Positions 17,983 to 26,582 of a stretch of 32,301 bases of DNA are shown piece after piece. The notes under the pieces were generated by a model. That model was not told where the DNA came from and ran no database searches. It saw nothing but the letters and a program-made list of their open reading frames with translations. Source of the stretch: Lishizhenia sp033720595 (lineage in GTDB: Bacteria > Bacteroidota > Bacteroidia > Flavobacteriales_D > Crocinitomicaceae); the NCBI RefSeq assembly GCF_033720595.1, contig NZ_JAWWCF010000007.1:1-32301 (forward strand), in the 5' to 3' direction. Made by a program: the position numbers and the translations under genes. Each line of letters starts with the position of its first letter. The stretch's first letter is position 1.

Positions 17983-18061
17983 GCTTTTCCTTTCGTCGGT
18001 ATTAACCGCATCAAGTTCTGAGGGTTTGTCTCAATCCTTAATAAATAAGGATACCCCTAAA
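17983..18061 (-). promoter_or_regulatory. TPP riboswitch (THI element)
   Basis: Read on the minus strand, this contains the canonical elements of the thiamine pyrophosphate aptamer in order: TTAGGGGTATCC, a variable hairpin arm, GGATTGAGA (the CUGAGA-type motif), ACCCTCAGAACTTGAT (the ACCCU...GAACCUGAU element), CGGTTAATACCGACG (the GUUAAUACNNGCG element), and a closing GGAAAAGC. It lies 106 bases upstream of thiS and shares its strand, so it senses TPP and represses the thiS-thiC transcript. The mode of control is not settled from sequence. Confidence 0.95.
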
Positions 18062-18070
18062 GCTGAGGTA

Positions 18071-18100
18071 CAAAGATAAGTTTTTTTAGAAGATGACAAG
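18071..18100 (-). promoter_or_regulatory. Bacteroidota-type promoter of the thiamine unit
   Basis: On the minus strand a perfect TAnnTTTG -7 box (TATCTTTG, plus-strand 18071-18078) lies 18 bases downstream of a TTG -33 element (18097-18099). The predicted transcription start falls a few bases before the TPP aptamer, at about 18062-18067, which fits aptamer folding from the very 5' end of the transcript. Confidence 0.7.
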
Positions 18101-18114
18101 CTTGTGACTCACAA
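18096..18114. promoter_or_regulatory. Overlapping palindromes at the thi promoter -33 region
   Basis: ACAAGCTTGT (18096-18105) is a perfect 10-base palindrome. It overlaps TTGTGA-C-TCACAA (18102-18114), a perfect inverted repeat around one central base. The pair covers the -33 element of the thi promoter and lies just after the stop codon of the preceding lipoprotein gene (18126). It could be an operator, or the stem of a poor terminator for that gene. The function is unknown. Confidence 0.35.
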
Positions 18115-18125
18115 ACGAGAAGAAA

Positions 18126-19271
18126 TTATTTACGTTTGGCAATTCTAATTTGTTGCCCAAACCCCAAATAGGTATCCTCCCATTTAATAACGTAATTAAA
18201 ATTAGGGTTTCCTGTGTAAACATGAAATGAATTACCGTCGAATTCTATATACTTTCCATAGGAAGAAGAAACACCACTAATAGTTTCTTCTAGGGTGTAA
18301 CTACTAAACAGTATAACATCGTCGTAAACTTCATACTTGGGTCTGCCATCACCAGGATAAGTTAGTGAGTTGAAACCTATTTTGTTCGAATTATTTCCAA
18401 TTGGAATTAATTGATTGTTTTCATAATCGATTTCTGCCAAACGAAAAGCCCCATCGTTAAATGAACCCGAAGCTAGAATTTTATCCTTGTATTTAATAAA
18501 TTGATAAAATTTATTTGTTCCATTAAAGTTTAAGGTATTCCAGGAGTGGTTAGCCTGGTTGCTAAAATCAACTTGCATTAACTCATAATTAATATCTATA
18601 ACGAAAAAATTAGCGTTATGCTCTGTGACTTTTCTAATTTGAGAACCCGGTTGTGAATTTGGAAATTCACCGTTGGGAGTTATATTGGGATTAAGATAAT
18701 CAACCAAGATTTGGCCAGAACTATTGGTAGCGAGAATAACTACTTCACCATTCATTTCTGTGAGCTCTTTAATATTTCTGTTGTGTGGTAAACTTGCTCC
18801 GGTTATTGTTTTGTTGATAGGGTTGTAAATGAGTAAATTTTTATAGTTGTTACCATTTTGAATGTCTTTGAACTCAAAATTTCCGTAAACGTAATAAAGA
18901 CCATCGTGTTTTAGAACCCCAGCGGCGTATTGCCAATAGGACAATTGAATGTCTGAGTTGATTTTAGCTGGATTAAATTCCTTATCAACAAAGTATAGGT
19001 TGGCTTGTTGGTTAAAGTTATCTTCGTACACATACATGAGTATGTTTTCTAATACAATGGGAGCATGAATTTTGTGATGAGTATTGGGAAGACTGTCGGG
19101 AAGATATATAATCTCCCAATCTTTAGCATAAGGACTTATTACTTCCTTTGTAATCGTCGATTCAACGTCTATTTCTTTCGTGCAGGCACTACTGAGTAAA
19201 ATAAGTGTTAAAACAGAAAGGACTTTACTTAAAGCGGATGTTGAATAAACCAAAGGAGAAATAAATTTCAT
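18126..19271 (-). CDS. Array lipoprotein L6 (propeller-like, partner of barrel B6)
   Basis: A 381-residue predicted lipoprotein with a long signal peptide and a lipobox ending LSSAC (Cys30). An acidic linker follows (TKEIDVE). I do not recognise the family. The body is made of repeating short strands of the kind L(x)nNGEVVILAT, HNANFFVIDINYEL and YKDKILASGSF. These align with the YKGELIAF, VDDQLYAI and YNNMTCALG positions of the other array lipoproteins, suggesting a beta-propeller-like fold. The CxxC found in L1-L3 is absent. Translation starts within the barrel gene (47-base overlap), longer than in the other modules, and no other in-frame ATG precedes the signal peptide. It is the most distal module of the array, ending just before the thi promoter. 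Confidence 0.8.
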   Translation of the reverse strand: MKFISPLVYSTSALSKVLSVLTLILLSSACTKEIDVESTITKEVISPYAKDWEIIYLPDSLPNTHHKIHAPIVLENILMYVYEDNFNQQANLYFVDKEFNPAKINSDIQLSYWQYAAGVLKHDGLYYVYGNFEFKDIQNGNNYKNLLIYNPINKTITGASLPHNRNIKELTEMNGEVVILATNSSGQILVDYLNPNITPNGEFPNSQPGSQIRKVTEHNANFFVIDINYELMQVDFSNQANHSWNTLNFNGTNKFYQFIKYKDKILASGSFNDGAFRLAEIDYENNQLIPIGNNSNKIGFNSLTYPGDGRPKYEVYDDVILFSSYTLEETISGVSSSYGKYIEFDGNSFHVYTGNPNFNYVIKWEDTYLGFGQQIRIAKRK

Positions 19272-20088
19272 AATTCAGATTGTTTTTTAAAAAATAGTGT
19301 GAGGCGTAATTAAAAGCTAAGGGATTCATCTTTCGAATACTGTAGTCACCGGAATTCTGTGGTATCAACCACCTTTCAGCTTCTTCCTGTAAATTGTTTT
19401 TGTCGGCGAGAAAATTAATTCTCGCACCAACTTCCATAAAGTGTTTTTCTTTTACAATATAACGTTTGCCCAAACCGAGTTTAAATACAATTGAACCCTG
19501 TCTAAAGCTACCTGTTTCGTTATAAATAATTCGTCTGTTCTCGTCTTTAAAATCTATTGTTCTATTAATTTTTGAGTGAACTAAACTGTACTGTAATCCA
19601 AGGGTTAGCGCTGTGTTAAAAGGTATACGTTTGAACCCAAATCTGAAACCTAAACCGAAATGAAAGAAGTTTGGATTGAGTTGGATGATATCAGGTCCTT
19701 GATAATAATAACCATCTATTTGTGTTAAAGCAGACTGGGTAATACTATTTGATGGGAGTTTTTGATACCCTAAGGAAAAATTTAGCCCCAATCGTTTATT
19801 GGTGTGCCTATGATAATTTAATCGTATTCCAGGTAGTGTAATAGAACTATCTTGAATACACGATATATCGTTAAGAATTATTGGTGATTTTGTATTTGCA
19901 ATTAAGAGCTTTTTCCAAAAAATAGAGTATATCTGACTTTGATTTATTTTAGAAAGAAAAGGTAAATTAAAATTTTGGTTGAGTTCTATACTCCAAAAAT
20001 TTATATGTACTGATTTTTTAACTTCTTGCCCATAGCTTATAGGAATCACTATGGATAGTAAAATAAATAGCTTGATTTTTAATATCAT
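19225..20088 (-). CDS. Array outer-membrane barrel B6
   Basis: A predicted 287-residue outer-membrane beta-barrel. I place the start at the internal ATG at 20088, because it opens directly into a signal peptide (MILKIKLFILLSIVIP...YGQ). An ATG 42 bases upstream (20130) is in frame but would add a charged, non-signal extension. The body carries divergent versions of the array's barrel motifs. FKRIPFNTALTLGLQYSLVHSKINR stands at the PLGxYxxxNxxY position, and RYIVKEKHFMEVGARINF at the [RK]xIxxxxFxxDxG position. It ends in FSFGLFNIRFK, a typical last-strand signal. The central G of PLG and the D of DYG are lost, making B6 one of the most diverged members. Function unknown. Confidence 0.78.
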   Translation of the reverse strand: MILKIKLFILLSIVIPISYGQEVKKSVHINFWSIELNQNFNLPFLSKINQSQIYSIFWKKLLIANTKSPIILNDISCIQDSSITLPGIRLNYHRHTNKRLGLNFSLGYQKLPSNSITQSALTQIDGYYYQGPDIIQLNPNFFHFGLGFRFGFKRIPFNTALTLGLQYSLVHSKINRTIDFKDENRRIIYNETGSFRQGSIVFKLGLGKRYIVKEKHFMEVGARINFLADKNNLQEEAERWLIPQNSGDYSIRKMNPLAFNYASHYFLKNNLNYEIYFSFGLFNIRFK

Positions 20089-20278
20089 GTTTCTTTCTTT
20101 TGTTACAACCATATACCTCATACATTTCAATGGTTTTGAACTTCAGATTATAAAGGAGTGAAGTGTTCAAAAACTTGTTGGTTTCATCATTTTTAATGTG
20201 TCTAGCTATAAATTGGGGATATTAACTTTACCCGTTCAGCATTGAGAGATATTTTATGTGAAATTTGAGTGGTATAAA

Positions 20279-21472
20279 TTATTTATCCAATTGAAAACTT
20301 AAAAGACTTCCCCCACCCGTTGCCAATAAATAATATTTTTCATTGAAATATTCTAGATCTCTAATTGCATCAGTAGTCCTTAACAAGATCTTGAATTCAT
20401 CTTCTTCTAAATGCATTAATAAATCTCTGAAATAATAACTTTCACTTGTAGCATTCGCTTCATCCATAACTGTATTGGTAACAAAAGATCCGTAGATAAA
20501 TAATTCCCCGTTGATAACTTCAAACCTTGGAGATATATTATGGTTGTTAAAGGATGAAGAAGCTAAATTAACATTCGCGAAATATTCTAGGTTTTGTATG
20601 TATGGAATTTTACCGGATAAATAAGGACTAAAGCTATTAGCACTTGTATTCAAACGAACGATGTGATTAATTTCTCCATTAATATCAAGTTCTCCTAAGG
20701 CAATGATTTCTCCTTGGTACTCTACGACATCTACGAATAAATCATCCATGCCCTGATTCATGGCTGTCCAACTGCCTGCACCATTGGTTTTGTAATACAA
20801 TTGCCCTTCACGGTCGATTACAAATAAGGTGTTATTGAAATTTCTAATCTTATTGACATTGGTAGTAATCCCGTTAAAAGGATTGTTGCTACCTCCATTG
20901 ATTACATTCTCATAGGAAAATTGTTGTGAACCTTCTACACCGATGGCATATACATTATTCTCTGAAGTCACGAAATTCCTTAAGTATTTATTGTTTGAAA
21001 CAATGAATTTATAATTGGCTTTAACCAAGTTTTCGGCGGGAATATACTGGGCGTAAAGTTTGCTATCATTGAATGTCTCCTCATGTTCATATTCTAGACC
21101 ACCAATTAGATGGAAAATACCATTTTGATAAAGAGCATCCGTGAAAACAGAACCGTTATATTGGGAAATCCTATATTCTTGTGCTACAGATTGAATTTCA
21201 TTCGCTGTATTTATAGTTGAAACGCTGTGGTAAGTTACATTAACGTCATATTCTGAATCACCTTTGAAGAATTGATATTGATGTGCCAACACGAGTTGAT
21301 TACCGTCTGTAGCCAGTGCTGCAATGGGTGAAGTATTAAAGATATAGTCTGCGTGTTCAATCGTATAATCAATTTGCCTGTAATATTCTGGGTAGGTTTT
21401 TGGGGTGATAATTTCCTCTCTACATCCAAATAGAACAAGCGAGAAAAAAATTAGGAAAGGAACTTTATGCAT
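20279..21472 (-). CDS. Array lipoprotein L5 (propeller-like, partner of barrel B5)
   Basis: A 397-residue predicted lipoprotein. The signal peptide ends in a lipobox (VLFGC, Cys17) followed by REEI. Its start codon shares one base with the barrel B5 stop (TAATG), so translation is almost certainly coupled. Repeating strand motifs are FNNTLFVIDREGQLYYKTNGAGSW, VEYQGEIIALGELD, EVINGELFIYGSF and EYFNEKYYLLATGG, aligned with the same positions in L1, L3 and L6. It lacks the CxxC seen in L1-L3. Near the C-terminus is a longer insert (NATSESYYFRDLL) than in L1 and L3. Not recognised as any named family; the propeller-like fold is inferred from the repeat pattern. Confidence 0.82.
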   Translation of the reverse strand: MHKVPFLIFFSLVLFGCREEIITPKTYPEYYRQIDYTIEHADYIFNTSPIAALATDGNQLVLAHQYQFFKGDSEYDVNVTYHSVSTINTANEIQSVAQEYRISQYNGSVFTDALYQNGIFHLIGGLEYEHEETFNDSKLYAQYIPAENLVKANYKFIVSNNKYLRNFVTSENNVYAIGVEGSQQFSYENVINGGSNNPFNGITTNVNKIRNFNNTLFVIDREGQLYYKTNGAGSWTAMNQGMDDLFVDVVEYQGEIIALGELDINGEINHIVRLNTSANSFSPYLSGKIPYIQNLEYFANVNLASSSFNNHNISPRFEVINGELFIYGSFVTNTVMDEANATSESYYFRDLLMHLEEDEFKILLRTTDAIRDLEYFNEKYYLLATGGGSLLSFQLDK

Positions 21473-22260
21473 TATAAATTATTTTTTTGAAGTCCTAGTT
21501 TTAGGTAGAAATGTAAGATGTCGTATCGTAAGAAGTCTTGATTGAATTTGTTTAAATTACTTTTCGTACTTAAAATCCCCTCATTAATGTATGTTCCTTC
21601 TTCAAATTGAAACTGGCTGCCTCCAAAAGCGAAAAACTCAAAGTTGAGTTTAAAACCATAATCCAAAATTAACTTGTCACTTATCGCACGAATAAAGCCC
21701 CATCCGATTTCTGCACCTAAAATTTGTGAGTGAGTAGAAACAGGATCATAGGTTTTGACGTAATCATTGAAGGAAACACTAGGAGTAAGTAAGAGTTCTC
21801 TATAAATTTTTGATTGAATGTAATTGTAGCTTAAATTGAATAAAAAGTAATGGCCTAGACCTGTTTTGCGTTTAAAGCGTTTGATTCCGAAATCTAGTTT
21901 TACCAAATCATTTTTCACCCGAGTAGATTCTATGTATTGATGGTAGATATAGGTGGCGACTCTGTTGGAAGATTCAAGTTCTGTATGTTTTAAACCTGAA
22001 TAATTTAACCCAATATTTAGACCTAATTTCTTTGTGATTCCACGGATATAGTTTATTGAATATACAGGAGTATTAAGAGCCTTTATTGACTGGTAATAAA
22101 GACCCGTCATTTGTTCAGGCATGTTGGTGAAATAAGGAGAGAAACCTTTGAAGGCAATGGGGTTATAATTAATGCCAATTGTAAAGGTATTCGTTTTCAA
22201 TTGCTGTGCATTACTTAGAAAAATGCATAGTGAAAAAGAGCAGAATAGAAAAAATCTCAT
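21472..22260 (-). CDS. Array outer-membrane barrel B5
   Basis: A 262-residue predicted outer-membrane barrel with a signal peptide ending SNAQ. Array motifs are clear: KRFKRKTGLGHYFLFNLSYNYIQSKIYR, the segment RAISDKLILDYGFKLNF, and a last strand ILHFYLKLGLQKNNL. The loop FSPYFTNMPEQM early in the mature protein has no obvious equivalent in B1 or B3. It overlaps L5 by one base and lies 72 bases downstream of the orphan barrel B4, so B4-B5-L5 may be one transcript. Function unknown; the partnership with L5 is inferred from coupling and from the same arrangement in the other modules. Confidence 0.83.
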   Translation of the reverse strand: MRFFLFCSFSLCIFLSNAQQLKTNTFTIGINYNPIAFKGFSPYFTNMPEQMTGLYYQSIKALNTPVYSINYIRGITKKLGLNIGLNYSGLKHTELESSNRVATYIYHQYIESTRVKNDLVKLDFGIKRFKRKTGLGHYFLFNLSYNYIQSKIYRELLLTPSVSFNDYVKTYDPVSTHSQILGAEIGWGFIRAISDKLILDYGFKLNFEFFAFGGSQFQFEEGTYINEGILSTKSNLNKFNQDFLRYDILHFYLKLGLQKNNL

Positions 22261-22332
22261 AAAGTTTTTTTGGGTGTATATGTAATCAAAAATCTGGGTT
22301 AAGGAGTTTATCCAAAAATCTTGAAAATTTCT

Positions 22333-23073
22333 TTATTTAATACCTACACTGGCAAAGCCTATATTGAAGTAAAATGCAATTCTTCCACATCTATCAATTA
22401 AATAATTGGCTGTTGTAGATTTAAAATGATCTTTGAATACAGTTCTATCACCTTCCTGTTTATAAAATTCAGAGCCTTCATTTTCTTCCATTGCATTCTC
22501 AGAAAAGAGATTTACGGAAGTAGGGTAGTATTGGTAAGAAATTCCCCAATCAATAAAAAAGTTGTTTCCTATAAGTTTGGTTTTCCCCCAGGTTAACTTT
22601 ACACCAAAATTAGTCGCATTGCCACTTAAATCTAGATTTTTGAGTGATGAGTTCTCCGAATCTGTTAATACAATGTTGGTTGAACTATACAATAGATTTA
22701 AACCAATATACCCCCCAAGAGGTGCGTATTTTTTATGCCTGCGAATACCTAAGTCCAATACGCGTTGATGAGAAGAAAAATAACTACTAGTGTAACCATT
22801 TTCAAAATTGGCAATAGTATAGACGTCATATAACTTTTGATTACTAATCTGCGCGAATAACTGCATTCTTTCTCCCAGTTTATATGTTGCTCCGAAGCGT
22901 AAAGAAGGAAGGGTTATTGAAGTCTCAGCATTAAGGTTATATTGACTATCGTAATAGTTTGGGTCTCTAAATCCTTTTTGTTCTACCCCTCCAAAAATGC
23001 TGAAAGATTGGAAGTTTTGGGCCGTAGAAGTCTGTAGTACGAATAAAGTTATAAGTGCAATTATGATTCTCAT
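22333..23073 (-). CDS. Array outer-membrane barrel B4 (no lipoprotein partner)
   Basis: A 246-residue predicted outer-membrane barrel. The signal peptide ends TSTAQ. Array motifs are well kept: RRHKKYAPLGGYIGLNLLYSSTN, and KTKLIGNNFFIDWGISYQYY with Trp in place of the Tyr of DYG. The terminus FYFNIGFASVGIK is a less typical barrel end. Unlike the other five barrels it is not followed by a lipoprotein gene; the next gene on the strand is another barrel, B5. Either its partner was lost, it shares L5, or it acts alone. Transcription is divergent from the M48 peptidase gene across a 167-base spacer with no convincing promoter match. Confidence 0.82.
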   Translation of the reverse strand: MRIIIALITLFVLQTSTAQNFQSFSIFGGVEQKGFRDPNYYDSQYNLNAETSITLPSLRFGATYKLGERMQLFAQISNQKLYDVYTIANFENGYTSSYFSSHQRVLDLGIRRHKKYAPLGGYIGLNLLYSSTNIVLTDSENSSLKNLDLSGNATNFGVKLTWGKTKLIGNNFFIDWGISYQYYPTSVNLFSENAMEENEGSEFYKQEGDRTVFKDHFKSTTANYLIDRCGRIAFYFNIGFASVGIK

Positions 23074-23240
23074 GTAGTTAAATTAGTATCAGGTAAAAAA
23101 ATCCTTGAAGCTCTAAATATATATTTTCTTGAGGAAATAGAGAAGGAAAGTCTCTAATAATCTTGAAGTTGAAAAAAAATCAGGTTTCAGCTCCCTTATC
23201 CTTGTGAAATTTATATATTCGCTTTTCATCCAAATAACAA

Positions 23241-25382
23241 ATGAAAAACTTATTAACCTCTTTATCTACGCTGTGTCTACTTTTTCAAGTATTTGCGCAG
23301 GACGTTGATTTCAATAATTACAAACCACTAAAAGCAACCGGTGAACTACCTAAAACTTTTGGTTTAACCTATGCCGATAGAGTCGCAGAAGCGAGTTTCC
23401 AAAACCTTGATTTAAGTGGTGAGGAACGTCAGTATTTTATTGAAAGAAAATCTTATTCTATCGATCACTTATTGCACTCTGGATTAGTGGTGTATGGTGA
23501 TCCTTTAACAGAACACATTAAAGAAGTAGCCTCTAAAATATTGTTTAACGATACGGCTCTTTTTAATGATTTGAGCTTTTATACTTTCCGTACGAATGAA
23601 GCCAATGCCTTTGTTACTTCAGATGGAGAAGTATTTGTTACCATAGGACTAATTTCTCAACTTACCTCTGATTACGAGTTGGCTTTTGTATTGGCCCATG
23701 AAATTAGTCACTACGTAGAAAACCATAATGTTGAAGGTTTTAGAAAGGAAATTGAAATAGAAGAATCTATCAACGGAAATAATTTCGACAGACAGATTAG
23801 AGCCTTAAAAGCATACTCAAAGCAACACGAAATTGAAGCAGATGAGTTAGGTTTAAAACGTTACTTAGAAGCTGGTTTTCCACTGGAAGAATTGGTGAAT
23901 GTTTTCGATATCTTGGCTTATTCTTATTTACCGATTGATGAAGTAGCTTTTGAAAAGGAATATATATCTGGAGAAAATGCTTTTATAGATGAAAGTTTGA
24001 TGCCTACAGATATCAATGAAATTGAATTTGACGAAGATTACGACGATACTTACCACTCTCACCCTAACATCAGTAAGCGTAAAGATAACTTTGATGAAGA
24101 GTTATTGGAAAAGTACATGGACTTTGAGCCAGAGCAAAAAAGAACGTTCAATGCAGAAGATTTCGTAGACATTCGTAGAATGGCACGTTATGAAAGAGTG
24201 AACAACTGGTTATACCATTCAGATTTTTCAAATGCAATTTACGAGATTTATATCCTAGAAAATAAGTACGGAAGCAGTTACACGTTCGATTGGATGAAGG
24301 CACTTTGTTGGACAAACATTGCTGTTCATGCAAGTCAGGGAAGTAAGAGAGATTTGTATGCTGACTTAGACGAGATTCAAGGTGAAAGCTACACGGTTCA
24401 TTACCTAATGAAGGAAATGTCAAAAGACCAGTTAGTGGTAATGGCAATGAGAAACTTGATTGATATCCGCAACAAGTATCCTGAAGACAAGGGAATAGAA
24501 CAAGTTTATAAGAATACTGTAAAGCAGTTGGCTAGACGTTTTAAATCTTTGGATGAGTTTTACTACGATAAAATCAGCGTAAACGATTCAACGGGAGAAG
24601 TAGCGGAATCGCCAGAAGTTGATGCTTACATGGATGAAGACTCTGAAGAATTTAAAGCCTTGAACAAATACGAGAAAATCAAGCAAAAGAAAATTAATGC
24701 GAAATACGCCAAAGGTGTTGATGAATCTGGAGAAGCGAGTTTAGACTCTACAGACTTCCATTTATTTGCTTTGAAAGATGTTGCCAATGATGATGAGTTC
24801 TTGAGACTATTTAATGAGTTGCAGGATCTAGTAGATGAGGATGAATTTGATGAAGATGACGAAGAGAAGGCTGCCGTTGAAAAATTGGTCTTTGTGGAGC
24901 CTTTAGCATCTGTTGTTAAAAGAAGAAGATTCTCTTACGAAAGAAACGAAGATGTGAGAAGAAACTTAGGTGATGCGGTTGTTGGATCTGCTCAGTCTTT
25001 AGGTTATCAAACGGAATTGTTATCGAAATATAACATGCAAACACTTGGTACGGTAGGTTATAACTCTAAGGCCATGTTCTTGCGTTATTTCTACATGTAC
25101 TCTGACGCTTCAATAAGTGATTTAATAAGTCCTGATTTCTTGGAGTTAGAAGAATACAAAAGCACATCAGCAAATACAAACATTGTTTTTGCTTACGTAG
25201 ATTACAACAATAAAAGAAAGTATGATTTAATGATATTTGCCTTTGCCTTTGATTTGGCAACCAATACATTAAAAGAGATTGAGGTAGATACATACAAGCA
25301 ATACCCACACGTTCCTGTATTGAAGTTGGCATATTACTATGTCTTTGAGAACTTCGGGAAAACAGAAGAGGATGAAGAATAA
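23241..25382 (+). CDS. M48 family metallopeptidase, exported
   Basis: A 713-residue predicted periplasmic or secreted zinc metallopeptidase. The signal peptide ends FAQ at residue 20. The zinc motif HExxH is HEISH (about residues 153-157), with the third-ligand ExxAD motif EIEAD around 197-201. The N-terminal half (residues 60-290) resembles the M48 BepA/LoiP-like peptidase domain. The C-terminal 400 residues are not recognised. They include a strongly acidic stretch (LVDEDEFDEDDEEK, about residues 531-546) and tyrosine-rich strands. M48 peptidases of this type clear or help assemble outer-membrane proteins, but no direct role with the barrels is shown. It sits alone on the plus strand inside the barrel-lipoprotein array and ends at a bidirectional terminator. 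Confidence 0.9.
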   Translation: MKNLLTSLSTLCLLFQVFAQDVDFNNYKPLKATGELPKTFGLTYADRVAEASFQNLDLSGEERQYFIERKSYSIDHLLHSGLVVYGDPLTEHIKEVASKILFNDTALFNDLSFYTFRTNEANAFVTSDGEVFVTIGLISQLTSDYELAFVLAHEISHYVENHNVEGFRKEIEIEESINGNNFDRQIRALKAYSKQHEIEADELGLKRYLEAGFPLEELVNVFDILAYSYLPIDEVAFEKEYISGENAFIDESLMPTDINEIEFDEDYDDTYHSHPNISKRKDNFDEELLEKYMDFEPEQKRTFNAEDFVDIRRMARYERVNNWLYHSDFSNAIYEIYILENKYGSSYTFDWMKALCWTNIAVHASQGSKRDLYADLDEIQGESYTVHYLMKEMSKDQLVVMAMRNLIDIRNKYPEDKGIEQVYKNTVKQLARRFKSLDEFYYDKISVNDSTGEVAESPEVDAYMDEDSEEFKALNKYEKIKQKKINAKYAKGVDESGEASLDSTDFHLFALKDVANDDEFLRLFNELQDLVDEDEFDEDDEEKAAVEKLVFVEPLASVVKRRRFSYERNEDVRRNLGDAVVGSAQSLGYQTELLSKYNMQTLGTVGYNSKAMFLRYFYMYSDASISDLISPDFLELEEYKSTSANTNIVFAYVDYNNKRKYDLMIFAFAFDLATNTLKEIEVDTYKQYPHVPVLKLAYYYVFENFGKTEEDEE

Positions 25383-25400
25383 GCTTGAATGAAGAAATTA

Positions 25401-25434
25401 AAAAAGGAGAATCCGTTGTGATTCTCCTTTTTTT
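25401..25434. terminator. Bidirectional intrinsic terminator between the M48 gene and L3
   Basis: A perfect 14-base-pair stem (AAAAAAGGAGAATC with GATTCTCCTTTTTT) encloses the six-base loop CGTTGT. Because the outer stem is A-rich on one side and T-rich on the other, both strands give a U tract. It lies 18 bases after the M48 stop on the plus strand and 14 bases after the L3 stop on the minus strand. Confidence 0.88.
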
Positions 25435-25448
25435 ATGCTGTATAACTC

Positions 25449-26582
25449 TTAAGGATTATATTTCCAGAGTCCAGAATTGTAACGATTAATAATATAAATT
25501 TCATCGTTAAAAACTGCTATATCTTTGACTTTAATATCTGAATCAATCATTATTAATTCGTTGTCTATAACTTCTAGTAAATAGTCATCGTATTTATATT
25601 GTCCATTTACTTTAAAAGGGAAGTAACCCCAAATGAATAATCTGCCGTTGCTTACTTTTACGTTGGTATAGTCGTCAGAACCCGTAATGAATTGACTCAA
25701 ATCACTGTTATTGGTAATCAGCGAAGTTGTTTGAGTTGAAGAAATAATTTCAATAATATGGAGGTTATCGGTGGTATTGGCAAGGGCGCATAACTTTCCT
25801 TCATATTCAAATACATTAAAAAATTCGTTGTTCACGTTGGTGTAGTTATTCCAAGTGCTATTAGTCGTGTTGTACTGCAATAATTGATAGTCGTTGGTAA
25901 GGGCAAATACCATATCGTTAACGACAAAATAATCCCTAAAACTAGCATTGTCATATAGCGGTAGTTGGGAAAGTCCCGAACAGGTAATACATGCTATCGT
26001 TTTGGTTTGGTCTTGTTTTGCTTTAAAAATTGCATACAAGTCTTCTTGGTATTGAAGAATTTTAAGAACCCCTGCAAAGTCATCATTAGAACTGATTAAT
26101 CCGAGTTCTTTTGTGCACGTGTTGGTAACAGGGTCATAGTAGAAGGCATATTTTTTTTCAGAAAGGTCCGAATTTGCTGTTTCGTAGTTTAAGAATCCAT
26201 ACACCATGATTTTATCTCCAAAAGGAAAGAATCCATTGACCATTTCGTCTAATGAAAAAACGCTGTAGTCGGTAGAATATAGTTCCTGTATTCCGAGTGT
26301 TGAATCTTGACTAAAAGGTGTATTAATCACACGAAAGCCGTCGAACATAGACTTACTGCCAACACTACCATAACTTCCTAAATAGAGTTGACTTCCATAA
26401 GCTCCTAAACTCGAAGCATAAGTGCGATTTATATTTTCCTGAACAGGAGAGGTCAGAACTACGTGTTCCCAGGTCGTAGGTATTAATTCAATTGTACTTT
26501 GAGAGGGAGTTAAAGTATTGTCTTTCCTACAAGCAGAAAAGAAAAGCGAAAGTACAAGAATGTTGAAAAAACACTTATTCAT
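25449..26582 (-). CDS. Array lipoprotein L3 (propeller-like, CxxC, partner of barrel B3)
   Basis: A 377-residue predicted lipoprotein. I use the ATG at 26582, because it gives a compact signal peptide and lipobox (FFSAC, Cys18). An in-frame ATG 21 bases upstream (26603) would add seven residues. After the lipidated cysteine comes RKDN. A CITC motif lies near residues 198-201. Repeated strands are ILQYQEDLYAIFKA, VVNDMVFALTNDYQLLQYN, FEYEGKLCALANT, VSNGRLFIWGYFPFKVNG, YDDYLLEVID and FNDEIYIINRY, ending in GLWKYNP. These closely match L1. The start overlaps the barrel B3 stop by 8 bases (ATGAATAA). It ends at the shared terminator. Family not recognised. Confidence 0.85.
   Translation of the reverse strand: MNKCFFNILVLSLFFSACRKDNTLTPSQSTIELIPTTWEHVVLTSPVQENINRTYASSLGAYGSQLYLGSYGSVGSKSMFDGFRVINTPFSQDSTLGIQELYSTDYSVFSLDEMVNGFFPFGDKIMVYGFLNYETANSDLSEKKYAFYYDPVTNTCTKELGLISSNDDFAGVLKILQYQEDLYAIFKAKQDQTKTIACITCSGLSQLPLYDNASFRDYFVVNDMVFALTNDYQLLQYNTTNSTWNNYTNVNNEFFNVFEYEGKLCALANTTDNLHIIEIISSTQTTSLITNNSDLSQFITGSDDYTNVKVSNGRLFIWGYFPFKVNGQYKYDDYLLEVIDNELIMIDSDIKVKDIAVFNDEIYIINRYNSGLWKYNP

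Noticed and set aside
20131..20278. TTGAAC...TATAAT as a sigma-70-like promoter for module 6
   Set aside because: The spacing is about 13 bases, too short, and Bacteroidota do not use that consensus.
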